NCBI GenBank assembly: GCA_949297075.1 | Contig: CASFRX010000060.1 | Span: 1 to 37,984, forward strand | Source of the DNA: an uncultured Oscillospiraceae bacterium | Lineage (GTDB): Bacteria > Bacillota > Clostridia > Oscillospirales > Acutalibacteraceae | Length of the DNA: 37,984 bases | Direction: 5' to 3' | In this document: positions 1 to 7,080 of the stretch, in pieces | How the letters are laid out: each line of letters starts with the position of its first letter | How positions within the stretch are numbered: the first letter of the stretch is position 1 | Notes under the pieces: model-generated | What the model saw: only the letters and a program-made list of their open reading frames with translations | The model's database searches: none | What the model was told of the DNA's origin: nothing | Made by a program: the position numbers and the translations under genes

Positions 1-212
1 ATGGCGCCGAAGCCCATTGGCAAAAGCAAGGTGGGCTCCATTTCTTTTTTGATTGCAAGGAAAATGAGTATACCGCCGATTGCCCACATGACAAATATAC
101 CCCAGTTTGCTGCCCAATCATACTCGATAATGTTCTTGAAAATATCAAGCAAGGCTTCGATTGGAGGAAAATCTTTTAAATCTTTTGCAGTAAGCCAAAG
201 TTGCTGTAACAT
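1..212 (-). CDS. Na+-translocating decarboxylase, beta subunit (partial, N-terminus only)
   Basis: Only the first 70 codons lie in the window; the gene starts at an ATG at 212 and runs off the left edge. The encoded segment has a polar start, a tryptophan-rich patch (WAANWG), a hydrophobic helix and then the run AIKKEMEPTLLLPMGFGA. That order is typical of the N-terminus of OadB/GcdB/MmdB proteins, the membrane subunits that couple decarboxylation of oxaloacetate, glutaconyl-CoA or methylmalonyl-CoA to Na+ export. The substrate cannot be told from this piece. An AAAGGA ribosome binding site lies about 9 nt upstream, and a good promoter (277-305) lies before it, so the gene is probably transcribed separately from the upstream alcohol dehydrogenase. 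The family call rests on remembered family sequence, not on an alignment. Confidence 0.78.
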   Translation of the reverse strand, partial: MLQQLWLTAKDLKDFPPIEALLDIFKNIIEYDWAANWGIFVMWAIGGILIFLAIKKEMEPTLLLPMGFGA

Positions 213-276
213 TAGATAGATTCCTTTCTCATATTTTTGTTTTTATGTATGCGCTCAATTAGCACAATTCCGAAAT

Positions 277-305
277 ATTTTATCACAAAATCAAACAACA
301 TTCAA
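277..305 (-). promoter_or_regulatory. Sigma-A-type promoter for the decarboxylase beta subunit
   Basis: Reading the minus strand, a -35 box TTGAAT (300-305) and a -10 box TAAAAT (277-282) are separated by 17 nt, 65 nt upstream of the start codon at 212. Confidence 0.6.
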
Positions 306-341
306 CATTTTTTAAAATAATATCGTAAACCTTGATTAATG

Positions 342-1496
342 TCACTTCCACAAATTCTCGTAAATATTCAGCACATCTTGCTTGTCAAGTTCCTTTATTG
401 TGTTTGCAGGCGAACCTGAGGCAACTGCGTCCTCTGACATTTTATCCATTACGGCAAAGAAATCTTCTTTCTTAATTCCGTATTCTGCAAGAGTGGGAAC
501 GTTGCAAACCTTACAAAGCTCACGGCAAGCTTCTATGAATTTTTCAGCCGCAATTTCATCGCTGTCGGAAGCATCTGCCGCACCGATTTCCCGAGCCATA
601 TCTGCAAAGCGGCTGTAAGCGCCGTCATAAACATAGCTGAAGCAAGCGAAAAGCAGCATAGCGTTGCTTATGCCGTGAGGCACATGGAACATTGCACCTA
701 TAGGACGGCTCATACCGTGAATAACCGTAACCGAAGCGTTATTAAAAGCAATGCCTGCCTGCAAAGCCGCAAAGGACATCTGTGCTCTTGCCTCAACATT
801 TGCGCCGTCGTTATAACAAACGGGAAGATATTTGAAAATCTTTTTGATAGCGGATAAAGCAAATTCATCGGTCATAGGCTGAGCCTTGCGAGAAGTATAG
901 GCTTCCGCCGCGTGGCAAAGAGCGTCAAGACCTGTTGCCGCTGTTACCGACTGAGGGGCTGTAAGGGTAAAAGCAGGGTCAACAACAGCGATATCAGGCA
1001 TCAAAACAGCACCCTTGAGCAGCATTTTTATATCTTTTTCGGTGTTTGTAATAATTGTAAACTGAGTAGCCTCTGAGCCTGTTCCGCTTGTTGTAGGAAT
1101 AGCAACCATAGGCGGTGTGGGAACGGTTATAACCTTACCCATATAGTCGTTAATGCTGCCACCGCTTGTTGCTACTGCGGCAATAGCTTTCATCGAATCA
1201 ATGGGGCTGCCTCCTCCGAGTCCGATTAAAAAATCACAAGCTTCAGCGTTGTAAACAGCTAAGCCTGACTCAATCATCTTATCTGTAGGCTCCCCTGTTA
1301 TTCCGTCAAAAACGAAATATTCAATATCTGCCCTTTCGAGCATTTTGATAACAGGTTCAGCATTGCCAAGCTTTAGCATCATCGGATCGGTTACAATGAG
1401 CGCCTTTTTGCCTAAAGCGCATATAGCGGAGGCTGCATAGTTAAGTGCATTTTCTCCGTAAAAAACTCGGCTCGGCATTATGAATTGATTTCCCAT
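342..1496 (-). CDS. Iron-containing alcohol dehydrogenase
   Basis: 384 residues, the normal length for group III Fe-dependent alcohol dehydrogenases (the FucO, DhaT and butanol dehydrogenase family), which interconvert alcohols and aldehydes or ketones with NAD(P)H. The nucleotide-binding motif GGGSPIDSMKA, the family signature PTTSGTGSEAT and the metal ligands are visible: D and H in DALCHAAEAY, then two histidines in HGMSRPIGAMFHVPHG. The start ATG at 1496 has AGAGGT about 8 nt upstream and its own promoter. The substrate cannot be assigned from sequence; 1,3-propanediol, lactaldehyde, butanol and ethanol are all possible in this family. The gene downstream on the same strand, the decarboxylase beta subunit, has a separate promoter. 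Confidence 0.93.
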   Translation of the reverse strand: MGNQFIMPSRVFYGENALNYAASAICALGKKALIVTDPMMLKLGNAEPVIKMLERADIEYFVFDGITGEPTDKMIESGLAVYNAEACDFLIGLGGGSPIDSMKAIAAVATSGGSINDYMGKVITVPTPPMVAIPTTSGTGSEATQFTIITNTEKDIKMLLKGAVLMPDIAVVDPAFTLTAPQSVTAATGLDALCHAAEAYTSRKAQPMTDEFALSAIKKIFKYLPVCYNDGANVEARAQMSFAALQAGIAFNNASVTVIHGMSRPIGAMFHVPHGISNAMLLFACFSYVYDGAYSRFADMAREIGAADASDSDEIAAEKFIEACRELCKVCNVPTLAEYGIKKEDFFAVMDKMSEDAVASGSPANTIKELDKQDVLNIYENLWK

Positions 1497-1533
1497 AACA
1501 ATTACCTCTTAATTATAAAATTTTCCAATGAAT

Positions 1534-1562
1534 ATAATAACAAAACGCTATGCCTAAATCAA
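1534..1562 (-). promoter_or_regulatory. Sigma-A-type promoter for the alcohol dehydrogenase
   Basis: On the minus strand TTGATT (1557-1562) and TATTAT (1534-1539) are 17 nt apart, about 38 nt upstream of the start codon. Confidence 0.6.
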
Positions 1563-1622
1563 GTAAAACGGTACAAAAGCTTAAAAGAATTAAAACTTGT
1601 GTGAATTTTTTATACATTTCTG

Positions 1623-1651
1623 TTGAATTTTTCTCACATATATGATATTCT
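1623..1651 (+). promoter_or_regulatory. Sigma-A-type promoter for the LytTR regulator
   Basis: TTGAAT (1623-1628) and TATTCT (1646-1651) with 17-nt spacing, 32 nt before the start codon. It lies back to back with the alcohol dehydrogenase promoter in the same 187-nt divergent intergenic region. Confidence 0.55.
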
Positions 1652-1683
1652 TGTTGCATTACTGCGAAAAGAGGAAAAATTAA

Positions 1684-2382
1684 ATGGAAATTGCGGTTTG
1701 CGATGACGACAACCTTGACAGAACACTTGCAGCGTCAATGCTTCGCCGCTGTCTGTTTGAAAGAAATACAGGCGGCGGTATAATGTGCTTTTCAAATGCA
1801 AAAGAGCTTATTTACGAGATACAGGACGGTAAATGCTTCGATTTGATTTTCATGGATATTTACATGGATAAAATAATGGGCATTGACGCCGCACGCCAAC
1901 TGCGGGCCTCAGGTTACAGCGGAATGATAGTTTTTTTAACAGCCTCCGCCGGTTTTGCCGTTGAAAGCTATGATGTAAAAGCAAGCGGCTACCTTGTGAA
2001 ACCCGTAAGCTACGAAAAGCTGAAATATTTAGTTAATGATTTATTGAAAGATTTTGATACCGAACTCTACAAGCTCAAACGCCGAGGTGAAATAATAAGT
2101 CTTCACTATAACGATATTGTTTATATTGAAAGCTGCAATTCAAAATGCTTGCTTCACAGCATAACGGGGGAAATACTACCCATATACAAACGCCTTTGCG
2201 ATATTGAAGATGAATTAAGAGACAAAAGGTTTTTAAGGTGTCACCAAAGCTATCTCGTCAATATGAACCACATAATTCACGCAAACAAAAGCTTCATATT
2301 GGCTAACGGCGAAAGCGTACTCATAAGGCAGAAAAACAGCAAGGAAATTAAACAACAATTTTTAGAATACAGCGGCAAATAA
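1684..2382 (+). CDS. LytTR-family response regulator (orphan)
   Basis: 232 residues with the classical two-domain AgrA/LytR/VirR layout. Residues 1-115 are a receiver domain: acidic pocket CDDD (6-9), phosphoacceptor Asp58 in LIFMDIY, Thr86 in FLTAS and Lys106 in YLVKPV. Residues about 135-230 are a LytTR DNA-binding domain, with the landmarks IVYIES, FLRCHQSYLVN and the terminal SVLIRQK strand. Such proteins bind direct repeats and control bacteriocin, virulence, adhesion or cell-wall genes. No histidine kinase or peptide transporter gene is adjacent, so its partner is elsewhere or it acts alone. An AGAGG ribosome binding site precedes the ATG, and a strong terminator follows. Confidence 0.93.
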   Translation: MEIAVCDDDNLDRTLAASMLRRCLFERNTGGGIMCFSNAKELIYEIQDGKCFDLIFMDIYMDKIMGIDAARQLRASGYSGMIVFLTASAGFAVESYDVKASGYLVKPVSYEKLKYLVNDLLKDFDTELYKLKRRGEIISLHYNDIVYIESCNSKCLLHSITGEILPIYKRLCDIEDELRDKRFLRCHQSYLVNMNHIIHANKSFILANGESVLIRQKNSKEIKQQFLEYSGK

Positions 2383-2383
2383 A

Positions 2384-2424
2384 ATCAGGCAGCAAACTTG
2401 CTCTTGCTGCCTGATAGACTTTTT
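2384..2424 (+). terminator. Intrinsic terminator after the LytTR regulator
   Basis: A perfect 12-bp stem (2384-2395 with 2404-2415, core CAGGCAGCAA) and an 8-nt loop, followed after a few bases by TTTTT. The 3' arm runs into the first base of the repeat element at 2415. Confidence 0.85.
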
Positions 2425-2626
2425 ACAAATGCGCCCGAGCGCATAGTGACATATTTCAGGTAATATTTAGTTAAATTAATCTTTCAACTTTGACTATCAT
2501 TTTAGCGACATTGCATCTAAAATACAGAGTCGAAAAGCAGCATGCTTGCCGTTTTTTCTCGCTTGGAGTAGCTTTATACGCCTATCGCTCAAAAAAAAAA
2601 CGGCATCGGAAATCATTTCTCAGCAG
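2415..2626. repeat. Copy 1 of a ~215-bp non-coding interspersed repeat
   Basis: This segment matches 34689-34905 in the same orientation across its whole length. Blocks held in both copies include AAATGCGCCCGA, CGCATAGTGA, CAACTTTGACTATCATTT, TAGTCGAAAA or AGTCGAAAA, TATGCTTGCCGTTTTTT or its close variant, GTACGCCTATCGCTC or its close variant, AACGGCATCGG and ATCATTTCTC. It can form three hairpins: ATGCG/CGCAT (2429-2444), an imperfect stem from TTTGACTATC (2489-2498) to AGAGTCGAAA (about 2526-2535), and a large hairpin with GCCGTTTTTT arms (2548-2604). It begins at the + strand terminator and ends 16 nt past the stop codon of the minus-strand HAD gene. Short reading frames inside it are not conserved as proteins and I treat it as non-coding. 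Confidence 0.8.
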
Positions 2627-2642
2627 TCTTTCTGCTCGAGTT

Positions 2643-3233
2643 TTATTTATAAACTTCTTCAAACTCAAAAGGTATTTGCTCGCCGTTTTTTTGTATATGG
2701 TAACAGTTTTCGCCTAAAGAAAACAGGGGCTTATCGCTTTTTAGGCTGTCGGAATAAACATTTACTGCTTTACAGTTTTTAATTTCTTTGCGGTATCGTG
2801 TAACTTTTTCTGCGCCCTTGCAGTTCTCGCCTATTACTGCGCCTGTTTTTTCGTTATGCTTAGTGCAAATTAGTTTTTCAACAGCCAGCCTGCCGCAAAT
2901 TTCTTTAAGCAAAAAATCAGGGCTTGCGCTTATAACAACAGCTTCTCTTTTGCGGTTTTCAGGCTTAAACCAATCAAAAACCGCTTTTTCGTTCTTATCC
3001 CAAAAAGCTTTAACATTCTTTTCAAGATTAATAAGCCGAATAAAACTAAAGAGGCCTGTTTTCGCAAATGCCAAGCTCTTTATGCCCAGCAGACAAGGAA
3101 TTGCACGCAAAGCCTGATAAGGCAAGCAAATTACAATCCACGGATTGTGAACCAGACAAAACAGCCAGAACCGTGAACCGCTGTCGAAAGGAACTACAGT
3201 TTTATCAAAATCATAAATATCTATTTCTTTCAT
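2643..3233 (-). CDS. HAD-superfamily phosphatase (subfamily IB-like)
   Basis: 196 residues from the ATG at 3233; an in-frame TTG at 3245 would add four residues. Neither start has a convincing ribosome binding site. The HAD motifs are in order: motif I DFDKT (Asp8 and Asp10), motif II VISASPDF, and motif III NVYSDSLKSDKPL, which matches the SerB-like IB group of phosphoserine or phospholipid-type phosphatases. A hydrophobic stretch around residues 25-45 forms the cap region, as in HAD-IB proteins that act on lipid or wall precursors. The substrate is unknown. The gene follows yebC with a hairpin between them, and its 3' end abuts repeat copy 1. Confidence 0.8.
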   Translation of the reverse strand: MKEIDIYDFDKTVVPFDSGSRFWLFCLVHNPWIVICLPYQALRAIPCLLGIKSLAFAKTGLFSFIRLINLEKNVKAFWDKNEKAVFDWFKPENRKREAVVISASPDFLLKEICGRLAVEKLICTKHNEKTGAVIGENCKGAEKVTRYRKEIKNCKAVNVYSDSLKSDKPLFSLGENCYHIQKNGEQIPFEFEEVYK

Positions 3234-3250
3234 ATCTATATCCAATTAAT

Positions 3251-3278
3251 AAAGGAGCCGGAAAAAGCCGACCCCTTT
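3251..3278 (-). terminator. Hairpin between yebC and the HAD phosphatase
   Basis: An 11-bp stem (AAAGGAGCCGG at 3251-3261 with 3268-3278, two wobble pairs) and a 6-nt loop. The bases after it on the minus strand are only weakly T-rich, so termination is probably partial. It ends 17 nt before the HAD start codon. Confidence 0.5.
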
Positions 3279-3289
3279 AGTGTTATATT

Positions 3290-4027
3290 TTATTCTTCGT
3301 CGGGATTTTCCCAGTTATGCCATACTTCCTGAACATCATCGTTATCTTCAAACATTTCGAGCATTTTGTTCATGTTCTTGATATCGTCTTCGTTTGTGAG
3401 GGCTGTATATGTTGAGGGAACATACTGAACCTCTGCAACTACGAAAGTATAGCCTGCAGCTTCAAGCGAGTCACGCACTGCGCCGAGGTCATTGGGCTCT
3501 GTACGGATTTCAAAAACAGCTTCATCCTCTGTTATGAAATCTACTGCGCCTGCTTCAAGAGCGGCATCCATAAGAGCCTCTTCATCAACATCCTCGGACT
3601 CTACAAGAATAACGCCGTAGCGTGTGAACATAAAGGAAACGCAGCCGCTCTGACCCATATTTCCGCCGTATTTATCAAAATAGTGGCGGACATCGCCTGC
3701 CGTCCTGTTACGGTTATCGGTAAGAGTTTCGACAATAACTGCGATACCTGAGGGGCCGTAGCCTTCGTAGGTAATCTGCTCGTAGCTTGCGCCGTCTGTT
3801 TCGCCGCTTGCCTTTTTGATAATACGCTCAATATTATCGTTGGGCACATTTGCCGCTTTTGCCTTAGCAATGATATCCTTGAGCTTTGAGTTTGATGAAG
3901 GATCCGGGCCGCCGTCACGAACTGCGACAGCAATCTCACGGCCTATTTTAGTAAACACCTTTGCACGGGCGCCGTCTGTTTTCTCCTTTTTGCGTTTAAT
4001 CGTGCTCCATTTGTTATGTCCTGACAT
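3290..4027 (-). CDS. yebC: YebC/PmpR (TACO1) family protein
   Basis: 245 residues, the usual length. The N-terminus MSGHNKWSTIKRKKEKTD and the internal segment YEGYGPSGIAVIVETLTDNRNRT are hallmarks of the family. Members were first described as DNA-binding transcriptional regulators; later work on the TACO1/YebC family links them to translation, especially at proline-rich stretches. The acidic C-terminus (DDVQEVWHNWENPDEE) is also typical. Start ATG with GGTGA 6 nt upstream. It has its own promoter, divergent from that of the secreted protein at 4244, and is followed by a hairpin and then the HAD gene. Confidence 0.95.
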   Translation of the reverse strand: MSGHNKWSTIKRKKEKTDGARAKVFTKIGREIAVAVRDGGPDPSSNSKLKDIIAKAKAANVPNDNIERIIKKASGETDGASYEQITYEGYGPSGIAVIVETLTDNRNRTAGDVRHYFDKYGGNMGQSGCVSFMFTRYGVILVESEDVDEEALMDAALEAGAVDFITEDEAVFEIRTEPNDLGAVRDSLEAAGYTFVVAEVQYVPSTYTALTNEDDIKNMNKMLEMFEDNDDVQEVWHNWENPDEE

Positions 4028-4063
4028 GAATTTTCACCGTTCCTATAATAGTTTATCTCATAC

Positions 4064-4092
4064 ACTATATCACAAGTATCAGAATTTTTCAA
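4064..4092 (-). promoter_or_regulatory. Sigma-A-type promoter for yebC
   Basis: On the minus strand TTGAAA (4087-4092) and TATAGT (4064-4069) with 17-nt spacing, 36 nt before the start codon. Confidence 0.65.
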
Positions 4093-4171
4093 CTGCTCTT
4101 TGCAGTATTTTAGAATTTACTTTCTTTTACTTTCTTTTTACTTCGGAAAGTATATAAACACACAATATTTA

Positions 4172-4201
4172 TTGACACTGCATAAAAACAAATGGTATAA
4201 T
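4172..4201 (+). promoter_or_regulatory. Consensus sigma-A promoter for the secreted protein at 4244
   Basis: A perfect TTGACA (4172-4177) and a perfect TATAAT (4196-4201) with 18-nt spacing, 42 nt before the ATG. This is the closest match to consensus in the window and suggests strong expression. Confidence 0.8.
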
Positions 4202-4243
4202 TTGGTTGAAATGTAATTTGAGTTTCAGGAGGAATGAAACAAT

Positions 4244-5899
4244 ATGCTTAAAGGGAACTACAAAAAGCTGCTTTGCTTTATACTCGTATTAGCTTTGACC
4301 GCTTGTGCTTTCGCAATGCAATCAACTGCGGCAGATGAACCGCTTATCCACAGTGTAACAGAATTAACGGCGATTGATGCCAATGATAACGATACGAAAA
4401 CAATGGAATATCATTATGATTTTGGTACTATTCCAACGATAAGCGCTTATCAAGGCTCTAACGGCACATATGCGCTTTGTGTTCAGCAAAATGACGGCTC
4501 ACTGAAAATTGTGGAAGTTACCGCAAAGGGCACGGTTTCTTCTCAGCTCACAGTAGCAAAAGAGCTCGATTCATATGTTGCCTTTACCAAAGGAAACGAC
4601 GGCAGCTATTACATACTTTTCAACAAGAAATTAACTTCGGAACAAAAAAGCGAAACTGCTCTCCGCCTTGTCAATTACTCTCAAGCCGGCGAAAGGCTCC
4701 GTGAATTCAACATTCCCGGCAATGTATCAGGCTCTTTTCTCGGCGTTGCAGAGATTTCCGCCGGCAACAACGCCCTTTGTGCAAACGATAACCTCATAAC
4801 AGGCTATGTAGGCAGATATATGTTCCCGGATGAATCCCAAACGCAGCACCAGGCCTCCTATGCCTTTGCCGTTGACCTTAAAGCAAATAAGCTCATTGAA
4901 GTTAATCACTCTGCTAAATCTCCTTATGTCAGCCATTCTTTCCATCAGTTCATCCTCAAAGACGGTGAAGATTTCGTCTATGTTGACCGAGGTGATTGTC
5001 TGCCGTTCAGGAGCTTCCGTGTCAGCAAAATGTGCGGCACAAGCTGGACTAAGAATCCTGACACCTACACCGGCATTAGCGGACTCGTTGAGACAGAGTA
5101 TAAAAGAGGTAACTCTTTCAGAATTAAAGGCGCTGATGGTGACAACCATACATACAGCCAGTTGGGCGGCATAGTAAAAACCGACAGCGGTTATATGCTT
5201 GCCGGCACATACCAGAACACAACTACTGACACCGCACCGTCAAGCGCAAATGTATTTGTACAGCTTTTTGAAATCGATAGTTTAAGCGCACAAAAGGAAA
5301 TCTACTTGACAAACTACACAGATTCCGCACAAAGCTTAAACAAGCTTACAGCCACAGCAAACAATCCGAAAATATTGAGCATAAACGGCAATAAGGTAGC
5401 AGTAGCTTATATGCTCAGCAATGCAGCAAAAAATTCAGAAGAAATGCACATTGTTTTTGCTGATGGCAGCGGAAAACTGCTTGAGAACAAAACAGTTGCT
5501 CTCGCTTCAGGCGGCTCTAATCTCCCCCGTTACGGCAATGTATACTATAGCAACCAAAATGACAGCATTGTTTGGTTCGGCATTGTAAACGGCAAGCTCA
5601 TTATGAACAGCGTTTCTCTTACAGATAAAGCTGAATCGACCACAGGCGAAATCACAACAGTTGATGCTGAAACTACAACAGCAAAGCCCGAAACTACAAC
5701 AGCAAAGCCTGAAACTACAACAGCTGAGCCTGAAGCTACAACAGCCAAGCCTGAAACTACAACGGCTAAACCCGAAGCTACAACTGAAGCGCCCACCGAA
5801 GCTCCCACTGAGCCTAAGCCTCCGGAGCCGAATTTCTTCCAGCGGGTTCTCAACTTCTTAATAAAGATTTACAGGTGGGTTATTTCACTATTCAGTTAA
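4244..5899 (+). CDS. Secreted protein with T/P/E-repeat linker and amphipathic C-terminal tail
   Basis: 551 residues; no family recognised. The N-terminus (MLKGNYKK, then a hydrophobic core) is a signal peptide. It contains LTAC, which fits a lipobox, so the protein may be a lipoprotein; cleavage a few residues later, after a small residue, is the alternative. The body (about 35-465) is rich in short beta strands and Gly/Asn/Asp turns (for example GTYALCVQQNDGSLKIVEV and GSYYILFNKK), suggesting a beta-propeller; this is inference. Residues about 470-518 are a KPETTTA-type repeat linker, then APTEAPTEPKPPEP. The last 22 residues form an amphipathic helix starting NFFQRVLNFLIKIYRWVI. A consensus promoter and AGGAGG site precede it. 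Its stop overlaps the stop of deoB by 12 nt. Confidence 0.85.
   Translation: MLKGNYKKLLCFILVLALTACAFAMQSTAADEPLIHSVTELTAIDANDNDTKTMEYHYDFGTIPTISAYQGSNGTYALCVQQNDGSLKIVEVTAKGTVSSQLTVAKELDSYVAFTKGNDGSYYILFNKKLTSEQKSETALRLVNYSQAGERLREFNIPGNVSGSFLGVAEISAGNNALCANDNLITGYVGRYMFPDESQTQHQASYAFAVDLKANKLIEVNHSAKSPYVSHSFHQFILKDGEDFVYVDRGDCLPFRSFRVSKMCGTSWTKNPDTYTGISGLVETEYKRGNSFRIKGADGDNHTYSQLGGIVKTDSGYMLAGTYQNTTTDTAPSSANVFVQLFEIDSLSAQKEIYLTNYTDSAQSLNKLTATANNPKILSINGNKVAVAYMLSNAAKNSEEMHIVFADGSGKLLENKTVALASGGSNLPRYGNVYYSNQNDSIVWFGIVNGKLIMNSVSLTDKAESTTGEITTVDAETTTAKPETTTAKPETTTAEPEATTAKPETTTAKPEATTEAPTEAPTEPKPPEPNFFQRVLNFLIKIYRWVISLFS
5656..5790 (+). repeat. 21-bp in-frame tandem repeats encoding KPETTTA
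   Basis: About six units close to GAAACTACAACAGCAAAGCC plus one base, in frame, encoding (A/K)PE(T/A)TTA. Third-position and Thr/Ala differences between units show the array is not brand new. It encodes the flexible linker of the secreted protein. Confidence 0.85.
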
Positions 5900-7009
5900 C
5901 AGCTTGACTACTGTTTCACCTACATAATTAAATCCCTTTACAGTCCCGATATTTCGGGGCTGTATTTTTTTGCCGCCAATCAGCAAAGGCACATATTCTC
6001 TTGAATGGTCTGTATCGGGTGTAGCGGGGTCACATCCGTGATCGGCAGTAATAATCAGCACATCATCCTCATTCAAAATGCCCGTAAACTTCTCCAGCCA
6101 CTCATCAAATTCCGATATTGCTTTTGCGTAGCCGTCAATATCGTTGCGATGGCCGTAAAGCATATCAAAATCCACAAGATTTGTAAAGCAAAGGCCGTTG
6201 AAATCGGTTATTGCAAGCTCAAGCGTCTTTGCCATTCCGTCACTATTTCCTGCTGTGGGATAGCTTTGAGTTAAGCCTACACCTGCAAAAATATCATAAA
6301 TCTTGCCCACTGAAATCACATCAAATCCCCTGTCTTTCAGCTCATCGAGCTTTGTTCTGCTCGTGGGGGCAAGAGAAAAATCGTGCCTTTTTGGGGTGCG
6401 CACAAAGTTCGGATATTCACCTATGAAAGGCCTTGCTATAACTCTGCCTACAGATAAATCTCCGCTGAGCATTTCTCTTGCAATTTTGCAATATTCATAG
6501 AGCTTTTCTACAGGAACTACACTTTCGTGTGCGGCAATCTGGAACACACTGTCAGCCGAAGTATAAACAATCAGCGCCCCCGTTTCAAGGTGCTCCTTGC
6601 CGTAATCAGCTATAACGGCAGTACCGGAATAGGGCTTATTGCAAAGGCATTTTCTTCCCACAGCCGCAGAAAAGCGCTCAATAAAATCATCGGGAAAGCC
6701 GTTTGGGAATGTAGGCATAGCTTTTTCGCCTATCAAGCCCATAAGCTCCCAATGTCCTGTTGTTGTATCCTTACCTGCTGAAAGTTCTTCTAATCTGCCG
6801 TATGCAAAAGTCGGGTTTTCGCAAGGCTCGCCGCAGTTTACGCCGTCAATATTGAAAAGACCCGCTTTCCGCAGATTTTTTGCACAGAAAAGCGGAGAAT
6901 GAGAAATTGACGCAAGAGTATTGCTGCCCTCGTCACCGAAAGCGGCGCTGTCAGGCATTTCACCTATACCAAAGCTATCCAAAACAATTAAAAAAACTCT
7001 TTTTGCCAT
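5888..7009 (-). CDS. deoB: Phosphopentomutase
   Basis: 373 residues from the ATG at 7009, which has GAGGTG about 7 nt upstream; an in-frame start 10 codons earlier has no such site. DeoB interconverts ribose 1-phosphate and ribose 5-phosphate (and the deoxy forms) in nucleoside salvage. The alkaline-phosphatase-fold metal ligands are visible: D in LDSFGIGEMPDS near the start, and the D/H pairs in TADHGCDPATPDTDHSREY near the C-terminus. The active-site threonine lies in KDTTTGHWELMG. It follows trmK with a strong hairpin in between (7026-7073), so it depends on read-through or a promoter I cannot see. The 3' end overlaps the convergent secreted-protein gene and also carries that gene's terminator. 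Confidence 0.96.
   Translation of the reverse strand: MAKRVFLIVLDSFGIGEMPDSAAFGDEGSNTLASISHSPLFCAKNLRKAGLFNIDGVNCGEPCENPTFAYGRLEELSAGKDTTTGHWELMGLIGEKAMPTFPNGFPDDFIERFSAAVGRKCLCNKPYSGTAVIADYGKEHLETGALIVYTSADSVFQIAAHESVVPVEKLYEYCKIAREMLSGDLSVGRVIARPFIGEYPNFVRTPKRHDFSLAPTSRTKLDELKDRGFDVISVGKIYDIFAGVGLTQSYPTAGNSDGMAKTLELAITDFNGLCFTNLVDFDMLYGHRNDIDGYAKAISEFDEWLEKFTGILNEDDVLIITADHGCDPATPDTDHSREYVPLLIGGKKIQPRNIGTVKGFNYVGETVVKLLTE
5940..5971 (+). terminator. Intrinsic terminator of the secreted-protein gene, inside deoB
   Basis: ACAGTCCCGA (5940-5949) pairs with TCGGGGCTGT (5954-5963; one wobble) around a 4-nt loop, followed by A and seven T. It is 41 nt past the + strand stop codon but lies entirely within deoB coding sequence on the other strand. 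Confidence 0.8.
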
Positions 7010-7025
7010 GATTAACACCTCAATA

Positions 7026-7073
7026 GAAACAAAGCTCAATAAGGCAACGCATCTTCACTTTGCCTTATTGAGC
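7026..7073 (-). terminator. Strong hairpin between trmK and deoB
   Basis: A perfect 14-bp stem (7034-7047 with 7060-7073, GCTCAATAAGGCAA arm) and a 12-nt loop, followed on the minus strand by TTTGTTTCT. It lies between the trmK stop (7081) and the deoB start (7009). Confidence 0.75.
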
Positions 7074-7080
7074 ATATTGT

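Noticed and set aside
1..219. A 72-codon + strand frame at the left edge.
   Set aside because: It is antisense to the N-terminus of the decarboxylase beta subunit, which has a ribosome binding site, a promoter and recognisable family sequence.
5545..5853. An antisense frame rich in VVVSGFAVVVSG repeats.
   Set aside because: It is just the complement of the in-frame 21-bp repeats encoding the KPETTTA linker.
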